This document shows positions 55,721 to 63,748 of a stretch of 64,000 nt of DNA, in pieces. The notes under the pieces were generated by a model that worked only from the letters and a program-made list of their open reading frames with translations, made no database searches and was not told the origin of the DNA. Every line of letters starts with the position of its first letter. Position 1 is the first letter of the stretch. Origin of the DNA: CAAGNP01 sp045595965 (GTDB lineage Bacteria > Bacteroidota > Bacteroidia > Bacteroidales > UBA932); the NCBI GenBank assembly GCA_045595965.1, contig JAZOBN010000034.1:4738-68737 (forward strand). Direction: 5' to 3'. The position numbers and the translations under genes are program-made.

Positions 55721-55732
55721 CTAAAAAAAGAT

Positions 55733-55740
55733 TATTTTTG
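55733..55740 (+). promoter_or_regulatory. -7 box for the patatin-barrel gene
   Basis: TATTTTTG fits TAnnTTTG. It lies 26 bases before the in-frame ATG at 55766 and 53 bases before the preferred ATG at 55793. Confidence 0.4.
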
Positions 55741-55792
55741 TAGTTATGGGTGCCTGGCATAATAAATGTCTCTGATTCTAAAAAAAGTTACC

Positions 55793-58177
55793 ATGAAATA
55801 TTCTATCATAAAACATATTATAATTGTATTTCTTCTGTCGTTTAGCCTTGTAATGTATGGGGAGAACGGTATAACTGACAACAAGAGCGGGGAGAGGCCC
55901 AAAGTGGGTCTTGTGCTATCAGGAGGGGGTGCGAAAGGGGCTGCCCACATCGGTGTGATCAGATATATCGAAGAGATTGGTATCCCGATTGATTACATAG
56001 CAGGGACAAGCATGGGCTCCATTATCGGAGGGCTCTACTCATTGGGATACACCTCCGAGGAGATGGGTGAGATTATCAGCAATCTTGATTGGTCCAAATA
56101 TATGAGCAACAACAGTAGCAGGGAGGGTACATCATTTGCCGAGAAAGAACTTGAATCTAAATATGTTGTCAATATCCCATTCGACTTCTCACAAAAACCG
56201 GACGAAGTTCATGCCGGACGTTCATTTCTTCAGACACTCCCCTCTGGTGTAATAAATGGAGCAAATCTCACAAACCTCTTCAATAGTTTATCTGTCGGCT
56301 ATCAGGATTCGGTGGATTTCAACAATTTTCCCATACCTTTTGCCTGTGTTGCTACCGACCTTGTAACCGGAGATCCTTTCATAATCAGGAGTGGGAAATT
56401 TTCCACAGCAATCAGAGCCTCCATGGCAATCCCTATCGTATTTGATCCGGTAAAAATCGGGGATCGTATATATGTGGATGGTGGGCTTGTAAAGAACTTC
56501 CCCGTAGATGTATGTAAAGAGATGGGGGCAGATATAGTTATTGGAGTTTCCCTTGCCCCCGGCCTTGAAGACAACTCAGAGGCTCTCAATGCCCTGCCTG
56601 CCCAGCTTAAGCAGCTCAAGGAGATAATTACCGACAAGAATGCAAGCAACTACGACAAGGAGTGTGATATCCTTATCAGACCCGATCTTATGGGGGTAGG
56701 GATGTTAAGCTTCGACTCGAAGAGCATATCCAAAATAATCGGAAGCGGATATGATTGCGCCAAAAAGATGGAGGAGCAGTTCATACAGGTGAAGGAGAAA
56801 TTGGAGGGATACGGTCCACTCAAGCAGCAATACAATGGCGAGAAGGCTCAAAATCTCTCAAACCAGGAATTTACAGTGGGCAATATAGAGATTGAAGGGG
56901 TAAGTGAAGATGAAAAATTGTGGCTGATAAAAAAATCGCGTATAAAAAGGGGGACTTTGATTGATATAGATAAGCTCGACAAAGCTATGTCAATCATCTA
57001 TGGCGTGGGTGCATTCAAAAGTATAACCTATTCTGTCCAGCCTGACGATAGCGTACAAAACACATATACTGTCCGGATAGTTCCAGAAAGGCTTGCCCCT
57101 CACAATCTCAACATTGGTTTCAGATTCGACTCACAGGAGAGTGCCGCCATAGGTCTTAACTTTGGAGTCAATAACAATAAGATCAGAGGATTCAAGGGGT
57201 CTTTCACCTCCAGATTGAGTTACAATCCCACAGTCAGTGCCACCGCATCCTATATGACAGCCCTCCTTCCGGCTGTCAATCTCTCATATAAGTTCAAGAA
57301 AAGCGACCTCGATCTGAGTGACGGCCACTCGGCGGAGATCAACAGCAAATACTACCGCCACAACATCCAGCTATATCTGTCAGAATTCTATTCAAGATAC
57401 CTCACTTCTGGACTTGGTGTGGAAAATGACATTTTCACCCCGTACAAAGTCTTCTACTCCAACGACATCAACCTGCCACAGGACACAAGAACCATAAATA
57501 CGCTCGGTGCATTCGGTTTTGTCAAATTTGATAATAAGGACCAGAAATATTTTGCCACAAGAGGTGTAGAGGCATACGTAGATATCAAGTGGAAATTCTG
57601 GGAATTTGTAGAGAATATAGGGAATGAATACCACTTAGGGAGTACTCTTATCAGATTTACAGGATATATCCCTCTTCACAAACGGGTAACATTGATACCA
57701 CAATTGTACGGCAGTTTCCTATATGGAAGGGACGCATTCAGCGGAACATACAATGGGTGGAACAAGAACTTCAGCGGTCCAACACCTGCCTACTCTGTAT
57801 ATAACAACATTTTTGGAGGGAGTATGTCAGGAAGATATCTCGACCAACAGCTCCCGTGGATCGGGACAAACAAGCCCACTTTAGGGTTCAATGAGACACT
57901 TGTCCTCAGGACAGACTTAAGGGTTAATTTATTCAGAAAACATTACCTTACAGCAATGTTCAATTACCTGAGAGACGGTATTGATTTCAAGAATTTCTTC
58001 AAGCAGGAAGAGGAACTTTTGTGGCCCGAGATGTATGACCACAACGCCTACAATGCTTGGGGATGTGGAGTACAATACAGTATTGATACCAAAATAGGTC
58101 CGATATCTTTAGATGTAAGTTACTCCGACATCACCAACAAAGTAGCACTCTATTTTAATTTGGGATACAACTTCTAG
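55793..58177 (+). CDS. Patatin-like phospholipase with POTRA and outer-membrane barrel (type Vd-like)
   Basis: From the ATG at 55793 the protein has 794 residues and starts with a hydrophobic signal (about 5-25). The patatin domain carries the oxyanion loop LSGGGAKGAAH, the Ser nucleophile in GTSMGS and the catalytic Asp in VDGGLVKNFPVDV. A POTRA-like region (about 355-430, TVGNIEIEGVSEDEKLWLIKK) and an Omp85-type barrel ending in FNLGYNF follow. This is the PlpD/type Vd layout, in which the barrel holds or exports the phospholipase. The ATG at 55766 would put nine extra residues before the signal and is less likely. It ends one base before the convergent DUF4493 gene. Confidence 0.92.
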   Translation: MKYSIIKHIIIVFLLSFSLVMYGENGITDNKSGERPKVGLVLSGGGAKGAAHIGVIRYIEEIGIPIDYIAGTSMGSIIGGLYSLGYTSEEMGEIISNLDWSKYMSNNSSREGTSFAEKELESKYVVNIPFDFSQKPDEVHAGRSFLQTLPSGVINGANLTNLFNSLSVGYQDSVDFNNFPIPFACVATDLVTGDPFIIRSGKFSTAIRASMAIPIVFDPVKIGDRIYVDGGLVKNFPVDVCKEMGADIVIGVSLAPGLEDNSEALNALPAQLKQLKEIITDKNASNYDKECDILIRPDLMGVGMLSFDSKSISKIIGSGYDCAKKMEEQFIQVKEKLEGYGPLKQQYNGEKAQNLSNQEFTVGNIEIEGVSEDEKLWLIKKSRIKRGTLIDIDKLDKAMSIIYGVGAFKSITYSVQPDDSVQNTYTVRIVPERLAPHNLNIGFRFDSQESAAIGLNFGVNNNKIRGFKGSFTSRLSYNPTVSATASYMTALLPAVNLSYKFKKSDLDLSDGHSAEINSKYYRHNIQLYLSEFYSRYLTSGLGVENDIFTPYKVFYSNDINLPQDTRTINTLGAFGFVKFDNKDQKYFATRGVEAYVDIKWKFWEFVENIGNEYHLGSTLIRFTGYIPLHKRVTLIPQLYGSFLYGRDAFSGTYNGWNKNFSGPTPAYSVYNNIFGGSMSGRYLDQQLPWIGTNKPTLGFNETLVLRTDLRVNLFRKHYLTAMFNYLRDGIDFKNFFKQEEELLWPEMYDHNAYNAWGCGVQYSIDTKIGPISLDVSYSDITNKVALYFNLGYNF

Positions 58178-58178
58178 A

Positions 58179-59015
58179 TTAGAATGGGTTTACCCTTATA
58201 ACTTCATCCATTTCGTTGAACTCATCATTTGAGTAGAGACCCAATTCAAGGTTTCCATCAATGGTCTCAGACTTGATATTCAGTCTGTGCCATGTTTTTG
58301 GAGCCAAAGTCACCTCAGCGGCATAAGTATTCACAAGGTCATCATTTCTCTTGACAATAATACTCATTTTCAATGTAGTGGGATTTGAGGAATGATTTTC
58401 ATCCATATTGAAATAGGTCCATTTCGCCTCCTCATCAATAGTTGGTCTCTGGGTAGAGTTATAAACAAAATCGTTGAAAGATCGTTTATCATCAGACCCC
58501 TCCTCAGATTTTTTGTAGATGATGACCTGAGCCTCTTTGAACACCTTCACGAAGGTGTCGTCAAAGCCGATGCTGACCCTTGTATTTACCATTTCGCAGA
58601 TGAAAGAGACTTCGGTTGTTTTACCCGCCTGGACAGTAAACTCCGATTCTCCATAGAATCTCTGCTCACCTCTCCCCTCTCTCAAGGTCAAAGCCTCCTC
58701 TTCAGTTATATTCTGTGCATAGATGGAATAATTACCAGGGGCAAGGGTAAATCCCCCTTTCAATGATGAATAGGTTACATTTTTAACGACTGTTCCATCT
58801 TCTGAAGTAATTACCACTGAATATGTGTCATCAACGACAGGAAGTGTACCCGATGTGACCTCACCTTTGGTACAGATTGTAACCTCCGGTTCATTCAAAG
58901 TCAACTTGACAAACCCCTCCTCAGAAGGATGAACCCTCTTGGTGCAAGATGCTCCCAAAAGAAGGAAGAATACAAATAGTGCAGATTTAATATTTATATT
59001 TTTCATAACTCTCAA
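58179..59015 (-). CDS. DUF4493 lipoprotein (smaller)
   Basis: The 278-residue lipoprotein has a signal ending in LLGASCTK. The body has the DUF4493 pattern: YSVVITSEDGTVVKNVTYSS, APGNYSIYAQNITEEEAL, EQRFYGESEFTVQAGKTTEV and NTRVSIGFDDTF. It is expected on the outer membrane; the molecular role of DUF4493 is unknown. It follows the larger DUF4493 gene by 7 bases and repeats the same domain, so the two arose by duplication of a module. Confidence 0.88.
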   Translation of the reverse strand: MRVMKNINIKSALFVFFLLLGASCTKRVHPSEEGFVKLTLNEPEVTICTKGEVTSGTLPVVDDTYSVVITSEDGTVVKNVTYSSLKGGFTLAPGNYSIYAQNITEEEALTLREGRGEQRFYGESEFTVQAGKTTEVSFICEMVNTRVSIGFDDTFVKVFKEAQVIIYKKSEEGSDDKRSFNDFVYNSTQRPTIDEEAKWTYFNMDENHSSNPTTLKMSIIVKRNDDLVNTYAAEVTLAPKTWHRLNIKSETIDGNLELGLYSNDEFNEMDEVIRVNPF

Positions 59016-59022
59016 TTCTATA

Positions 59023-60786
59023 TTATTCGTAATCGCTGTAATTCAATGTCACATTGTCAATAGTCAATACAGAGCCTCTGATCTGATCATTAGGATATGG
59101 AGAGGCATTGTGGCTACCATCATAACGTTTAGTATAAGACCAATAGTCGGTACCCTTGCCTGAAACGAAAGTTACAACGATACTTGCCGGTTTGACATCT
59201 GTGCGTGAGTAGTTGAATTCCACACTCTGAGAAGTAAAAGCATCCTTACTTGCAGAAGATGTAAATTCTGCAACTGCAATCTGATTTGAAGAAGCATCCA
59301 GAAGAACTGCCTTTGCTACAAAACTGTCATTATTGTAACTGCTGAATTTGTAATCAAAAGTGAAGCTTGAAGCCCTCGATGCATCGCTCTGAGTGGTCGA
59401 TAGGGATCCGATAATCAATTTCCTGTCACCATCTTCATATACCTCACTTCTGCTCCATGTACCAACCGATATACCCGAAGGGGTAGATGTCCTGAATCCC
59501 CTTGTAGCGAGTTCTACTGCAGCACCACCTTTAGAAGCGGTTGCAACTGTTTTTACAACTGCATCGTGGGTCCAGAATGTTATATTACCATTAACTCCTG
59601 AAGGGATACTTGAATCGTTGTTTGTATTCCAGCTGGTAAATGAATAAGTATTGATGTCTGCTCCCGATATCCATGCATCATAACGTTTTGATGAACTGTT
59701 TTGCTCAAAACTGCTGTTTGCCAACTGAGTTTCTGTTTCGGTAGTGAATTCTACAACATTTGATACAACAATAGAGTACCTGGCCCTGAACTGGTATTTT
59801 GTCCCGGGGGTAAGCCCTTTGAACACCTTTGTACCGTCTGAGGCGGTAGAGATGGGAGTCCAGGTGCCCCCGTTGTCTCCGCTCACTTCATATACGATAC
59901 CACCCATTACCACATCTGCATTTGATGAGATATGCTCCTCTTTATTTGCATCGGTAATAAGGGTTGGGATAAAGTATCTTGCATATACATTTGCATCCGA
60001 CTGCTCAGGGAGAGACAATGTCAGAATCTTGGTAGGATCTACAGCGATATCCTCATCTTTCTGGATAGGATCAGAATCCACACTGATCTCTATACCGCCC
60101 TGACCACCTACAAAGTTTGATTTCAAAGTTATCTTTGACCACTGTCCAGCAGCAAGAGCAAGTTCGTCGCTATAGTTCTTGACTGAACCATCCTGAAGTG
60201 TTGCCACGATTGAAACATTGGCCTTAGGATCCGAATCAATATTGAAATAGGTGTAGAGCTCCTGGTTATCGTGGGTGGATGTTTTGTCGAAATTGAATAC
60301 ACGACTGTTATCGGAGTTCTCTGTAACTGTTACTGTCACATCTTTGAACATCGCTGTAAAAGAGTCATCATAACCTACAGTGACCCTTGCATTTGCTACT
60401 GTACAAGTACATTTTACAGCCACCTGAACATCGGGGGTGATGGCAAAAGAACTTCCTCCGTAGAGTCTCACACTTCCCCTCCCTTCCAATGCAGCATCAG
60501 GAGAGATATTCTGTGCTGTCACAGAGTAGTCAGCTCCAGCTGACAGTTCAACACCCGATTTGAATTGGGAATACGGCCCGGAAGCAACAACTCCCTGGCT
60601 GTTTCTGATCTCAATGTAATAATCATCAGCTGCAGATGTTACAGCTTTAGTCTCAACGAAAACTCCATAATCTTCAAGGAGTGTCAAAACAAAATTTCCA
60701 TTCTGGCCTGTTTTGATCTTTGTACATGCCATTACAGCAGACAAAACCAATACACATGCCAAAACTTTTGACATAGTTTTTCTCAT
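59023..60786 (-). CDS. DUF4493 lipoprotein with C-terminal PCMD-like beta domain
   Basis: The 587-residue lipoprotein (signal ending in AVMACTKI) begins with a DUF4493 domain (about 30-245: YYIEIRNSQGVVASGPYSQF, GRGSVRLYGGSSFAITPD, NARVTVGYDDSFTAMF). A fibronectin-III-like segment follows (about 255-350, GLTPGTKYQFRARYSIVV). The last 230 residues are a jelly-roll-like domain (LANSSFEQNSSSKRYDAW, then VLTIDNVTLNY at the end) of the kind called PCMD, a putative carbohydrate-binding or -active module. A surface binding role is plausible, but no catalytic motif is visible. A -7 box lies 22 bases upstream. Confidence 0.82.
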   Translation of the reverse strand: MRKTMSKVLACVLVLSAVMACTKIKTGQNGNFVLTLLEDYGVFVETKAVTSAADDYYIEIRNSQGVVASGPYSQFKSGVELSAGADYSVTAQNISPDAALEGRGSVRLYGGSSFAITPDVQVAVKCTCTVANARVTVGYDDSFTAMFKDVTVTVTENSDNSRVFNFDKTSTHDNQELYTYFNIDSDPKANVSIVATLQDGSVKNYSDELALAAGQWSKITLKSNFVGGQGGIEISVDSDPIQKDEDIAVDPTKILTLSLPEQSDANVYARYFIPTLITDANKEEHISSNADVVMGGIVYEVSGDNGGTWTPISTASDGTKVFKGLTPGTKYQFRARYSIVVSNVVEFTTETETQLANSSFEQNSSSKRYDAWISGADINTYSFTSWNTNNDSSIPSGVNGNITFWTHDAVVKTVATASKGGAAVELATRGFRTSTPSGISVGTWSRSEVYEDGDRKLIIGSLSTTQSDASRASSFTFDYKFSSYNNDSFVAKAVLLDASSNQIAVAEFTSSASKDAFTSQSVEFNYSRTDVKPASIVVTFVSGKGTDYWSYTKRYDGSHNASPYPNDQIRGSVLTIDNVTLNYSDYE

Positions 60787-60807
60787 TATACACTAATTTT
60801 AGCGGGG

Positions 60808-60815
60808 CAAAGGTA
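60808..60815 (-). promoter_or_regulatory. -7 box for the DUF4493 operon
   Basis: Minus-strand TACCTTTG fits TAnnTTTG in the 40-base gap after the methyltransferase gene, giving the two DUF4493 genes their own promoter. Confidence 0.45.
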
Positions 60816-60826
60816 GAAAAAAATTG

Positions 60827-61558
60827 CTATCTGCAACACTTCAAACGGGCAAGATAGTCATAATGGTCCCCCTCACACACAAGTTCGGCAGAGAACCCGT
60901 TCTCATTGGCATAATATGAAAGTGTTTGAAAATCAACATACAACCAATCAAAGGTCCCACCCTTAACAGATTTATACTGCATCTGAAAATCTATCTCTCC
61001 ATAATAGTCTCCAGCCAGGTTTATCTCGAAACTTCCATCCTCCTCTTCATACAGATAACGCAGGTCGCTTGAGTCCATATAGAGAACCCCATCCGGTTTC
61101 AGGAGTGCTCTGATTCTATCAAAAAAATGGCTCATATTATCCAGACGTCCGATGATTCCCGAACCGTTCATAAGAAGAAGTATTGTGTCGAATTTTTGGA
61201 CGAAGGACTCATCATACAGATTGATCTTCTTAGCATTAAGTCCCCTTGATTTCATCACCTCTACAGCCAGAGGGGAGATATCGATAGCCAGTGTACTTTT
61301 ACCCATCTTGGCAAGTGCCAATGAGTGGCACCCACTCCCCGCCCCCACATCAAGTATTGCACCATCGGCAAGTTCCAGCGCTACCTTCTCAACATAGGGC
61401 ATATCTTCAAACTCTCTGAAAAGATCTTTTACAGGAATTTCATCCTCATCAAACTGGGAAGAGAAAACTCGCAGTTTATATGCCTTTCCATTTTTGTAAT
61501 AATCATATATAGCAGCCCCCATCGGATCTGCACCACTATGAAGTACACTTTTTCCCAT
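60827..61558 (-). CDS. Class I SAM-dependent methyltransferase
   Basis: The 243-residue protein has the SAM-binding motif I ILDVGAGSGCHSLALA, the acidic motif II (STLAIDISPLAVEVMK), NLYDES and LLLMNGSGIIG as post-I motifs, and ALLKPDGVLYMDSSD. An N-terminal DPMGAAIYDYY stretch and the C-terminal WLYVDFQTLSYYANENGF resemble small-molecule methyltransferases. The substrate cannot be named. It is divergent from the nitroreductase gene over 53 bases. Confidence 0.9.
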   Translation of the reverse strand: MGKSVLHSGADPMGAAIYDYYKNGKAYKLRVFSSQFDEDEIPVKDLFREFEDMPYVEKVALELADGAILDVGAGSGCHSLALAKMGKSTLAIDISPLAVEVMKSRGLNAKKINLYDESFVQKFDTILLLMNGSGIIGRLDNMSHFFDRIRALLKPDGVLYMDSSDLRYLYEEEDGSFEINLAGDYYGEIDFQMQYKSVKGGTFDWLYVDFQTLSYYANENGFSAELVCEGDHYDYLARLKCCR

Positions 61559-61611
61559 TGCAAAGAAGATTATTGGGCAAAATTAGTATTTTTGTACAAA
61601 TTGATTCAGTT

Positions 61612-62238
61612 ATGAGAAAGCTAAAATTCACATTCATCATCTCTATCCTGCTATCGGCTTTAACATCTTGCCAGAATTGCGGAGAGGCCGTCAAGAGTGA
61701 TACCAATCAGACAATAGAAGACATCATGTCCCGTCGCAGCATCCGAAAATACACCTCAGAAAAAGTAAGCCGAGAGGTGCTGGATGTCATCATGGAGTGT
61801 GGCATAAATGCCCCTAACGGCCAGAACAGACAATCCTGGGAGATCAGAATTGTAGATGACCCTGCCATTATGGATAGTATTAAGGGGGCTATGATCAAAG
61901 GTCATCCCAATATGAAACCAGAAGCGGTGGCCGGATGTTTCCGTGGAGCTCCCGTAATGGTTTTCATTGCAAGAGATCTTACCTACGATTTCTCGGCATA
62001 CGACTGTGGAATCCTTGCCCAAAATATCATGCTCTCTGCATGGTCTCTCGGAGTCGGCTCCATTTGTCTGGGGAGTCCTGTCCGTTTCCTGACCGACAAC
62101 CAGGAGTGCAAACCGGTTTTGGAGAGGCTTGGTTTCGGTGAGAACTATGAACTTGCTCTGTGCATCGGACTTGGATATGCCGATGAATCTCCAGAAGCAA
62201 AACCAAGAGACTATTCCAAAGTGAAATATATTGACTAA
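61612..62238 (+). CDS. Nitroreductase-family protein with lipoprotein signal
   Basis: Starting at the ATG at 61612 (208 residues), the N-terminus is a signal with lipobox (LLSALTSCQN). The nitroreductase fold follows: EDIMSRRSIRKYTSEKV, APNGQNRQSWEIRIVDD (FMN-binding), and the C-terminal GLGYADESPEAKPRDYSKV. The family normally sits in the cytosol using FMN and NAD(P)H; export to the periplasm raises the question of electron source. The in-frame ATG at 61558 would add 18 residues before the signal, and a -7-like TATTTTTG lies between them (61587-61594). The DUF2147 gene follows. Confidence 0.9.
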   Translation: MRKLKFTFIISILLSALTSCQNCGEAVKSDTNQTIEDIMSRRSIRKYTSEKVSREVLDVIMECGINAPNGQNRQSWEIRIVDDPAIMDSIKGAMIKGHPNMKPEAVAGCFRGAPVMVFIARDLTYDFSAYDCGILAQNIMLSAWSLGVGSICLGSPVRFLTDNQECKPVLERLGFGENYELALCIGLGYADESPEAKPRDYSKVKYID

Positions 62239-62251
62239 AACCAAAATCGAA

Positions 62252-62686
62252 ATGAAAAGAATTTATTGCGCAATTTTATTATTGCTCTTCAGCGCATCTG
62301 CAGCATTCGCCCAAGATGTGATTGGGAAATGGAAACTCGAAGATGGGAGTGCCATAGTAGAGGTGTATAAAGAGGGGGAGGTATTCAACGGCAAAATCGT
62401 GTGGCTGGAAAAACCTACCGAAGAGGACGGATCTCCTGCTGTTGACAACAAGAATCCTGACAAGTCTCTCCGCAGCCGCCAATTGATCGGTCTTAATATG
62501 CTTCATGGACTAAAAGCCGCTGATGGGGAATACTCAGGTGGCAAAATCTATGACCCGGGCAATGGAAAGACCTACAACTGCTCTATGAAAGTGGAGGGAA
62601 ACACCCTGAAAGTTCGTGGATCCCTTGATAAAAAAGGGCTTCTTGGAAGAACAATGGACTGGTTCAGAGTGGAATCTCAAGAATAA
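62252..62686 (+). CDS. DUF2147 exported protein
   Basis: The ATG at 62252 gives 144 residues with a signal peptide ending in SAAFAQ. The mature part opens DVIGKWKLEDGSAIVEVY and ends with LLGRTMDWFRVE, with SRQLIGLNMLHGLK and GKIYDPGNGKTYNCSMKV between: the lipocalin-like DUF2147 layout. The function is unknown. It is 13 bases after the nitroreductase gene and probably co-transcribed. Confidence 0.9.
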   Translation: MKRIYCAILLLLFSASAAFAQDVIGKWKLEDGSAIVEVYKEGEVFNGKIVWLEKPTEEDGSPAVDNKNPDKSLRSRQLIGLNMLHGLKAADGEYSGGKIYDPGNGKTYNCSMKVEGNTLKVRGSLDKKGLLGRTMDWFRVESQE

Positions 62687-62714
62687 AACAGATAAAGAGG
62701 AGGGTGACTAATCA

Positions 62715-62764
62715 GTGACATGAACCCCGAAAGTTTTTTGTCTAACTTTCGGGGTTCATGTCAC
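62715..62764. repeat. 21-bp perfect inverted repeat (hairpin or element-end relic)
   Basis: The arms 62715-62735 and 62744-62764 (each starting or ending with GTGACATGAACCCCGAAAG or its complement) are perfectly complementary around an 8-base loop. It lies 28 bases after the DUF2147 stop and could terminate that transcript, although no T-run follows. The arm sequence also resembles what I remember of terminal repeats of IS3-type elements in this phylum, but no transposase remnant is visible. Confidence 0.75.
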
Positions 62765-62838
62765 AGTCATATTGACTTTTTATTCAGCCTCGTTTCTGTG
62801 GTGGAACCGGAAATGAGTTTCATCCCTAAATGGTTCTA

Positions 62839-62846
62839 TATCTTTG
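62839..62846 (+). promoter_or_regulatory. -7 box of the candidate structured RNA
   Basis: TATCTTTG fits TAnnTTTG and is followed by no credible gene, but by a segment rich in perfect short stems. The -33 region is weak (GTTTC at about the right distance). Confidence 0.4.
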
Positions 62847-62851
62847 CGTTA

Positions 62852-63040
62852 AAGAATCGCAATAAACATAATCTCCCGCTATTGCTCCACCTAAATTCTG
62901 CACCATTTTGCAGTGTCTCGCAGAGTCGAGTTCCTACTTTGATGCGAAGGAAGTGCAAGCCGAGAGAAGAACAAAATAAATGGGTTTATTTTTTATTCCG
63001 AGGCGCCACCTACCTTCGGCGAAGCCAAAGTAGTGAAATA
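62852..63040 (+). ncRNA. Candidate structured non-coding RNA
   Basis: Downstream of the -7 box there are, in order: CTGCA/TGCAG (62898-62913), CTCG/CGAG (62917-62930), and an outer perfect 8-bp stem CTACTTTG/CAAAGTAG (62934-62941 with 63026-63033). Inside the outer stem are GCGAAGG opposite CCTTCGGC, and a perfect 8-bp hairpin AAAATAAA/TTTATTTT with loop TGGG (62973-62992). No open frame looks coding. Nested stems around a rod-like core suggest a small RNA of about 190 bases. No clear terminator closes it. It could instead be the remnant of a repeat element. Confidence 0.35.
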
Positions 63041-63058
63041 ATTTGAAACAGAAATGGG

Positions 63059-63086
63059 TACACTGAATTCCGCTCTACATCAGTTC
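63059..63086. repeat. Short dispersed repeat, copy 1
   Basis: TACACTGAATT followed by a GCTC-AC-TCAGTTC pattern; about 24 of 29 positions match the copy at 63686-63714. Both are direct repeats that flank the orphan secreted-protein gene. A shorter related piece, GCTCCACCTAAATTC, is at 62884-62898. Confidence 0.5.
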
Positions 63087-63114
63087 GAGATATATAGTCT
63101 ACTACAAGAGTGAA

Positions 63115-63618
63115 TTACCTAGTTGTTGCTTTATATTCTTTAGAATTATATTCAAAAATTTTACTCCAACGATTCATTATCAGTTCCTCTCTTCTATTGT
63201 ATAAATCCCATTTGAGATAAATAATTATATTCCTGTCTGTTTTAACAGCAGTATAACTTCCATATGCTTTTGTATTGTTATTGGTGGTGTACTTAAATCT
63301 TCCACTAGAGTCAAAACTAAAATAGGAACGGGTTTTGCCAAGTAGAAGCAATTTTGAAGTCTGCTCAAAGAACTCATCACTCATTGTATATCTATCTCCA
63401 CTGATATTATCCGTAGCTGAAGAGGAATAATTTTTACTCCTATATGTATTTTTATACTTTTTATTGCTATTATTGTTATTATTGGTTACATCTATATTAG
63501 AATTTACCACATCACCATTTATTATTATTGTTGTATTATTGTTTTGATTAGTTTGTGCATACAAGCAAAACGATATCAAACTCAAAAATAAACAAAAAAC
63601 ATATTTCATACTATGCAT
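63115..63618 (-). CDS. Orphan secreted protein of unknown function
   Basis: The 167-residue protein has a signal peptide ending in FCLYAQ. Residues about 24-60 are Asn/Thr-rich low-complexity sequence (NNNTTIIINGDVVNSN, then NNNNNSNKKYKN). The rest (SYFSFDSSGRFKYTTNN, AYGSYTAVKTDRNIIIYLKW) reads like one small beta-sheet domain of the kind that depicts a value or format of a secreted lipocalin, but I do not recognise a family. The Met at residue 4 may be the true start. It is much richer in A/T than genes before 62.7 kb, and short direct repeats flank it, which suggests acquired DNA. Confidence 0.7.
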   Translation of the reverse strand: MHSMKYVFCLFLSLISFCLYAQTNQNNNTTIIINGDVVNSNIDVTNNNNNSNKKYKNTYRSKNYSSSATDNISGDRYTMSDEFFEQTSKLLLLGKTRSYFSFDSSGRFKYTTNNNTKAYGSYTAVKTDRNIIIYLKWDLYNRREELIMNRWSKIFEYNSKEYKATTR

Positions 63619-63685
63619 ATTATTGATTCATAAATATATTATAACGCACCAAAAATAAGTAAAATTACATTAGAATGCAAGCAAA

Positions 63686-63714
63686 TACACTGAATTTTTG
63701 CTCCACCTCAGTTC
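63686..63714. repeat. Short dispersed repeat, copy 2
   Basis: TACACTGAATT followed by TTTGCTCCACCTCAGTTC; the partner of the copy at 63059-63086, in the same orientation. Confidence 0.5.
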
Positions 63715-63748
63715 AGAATCCCTACTTTATACCATGCTATATATATTC

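Noticed and set aside
62720..63046. 108-codon open frame in the intergenic region
   Set aside because: It starts inside the palindrome, has no promoter-start arrangement and no protein-like pattern; the segment is better explained by RNA structure.
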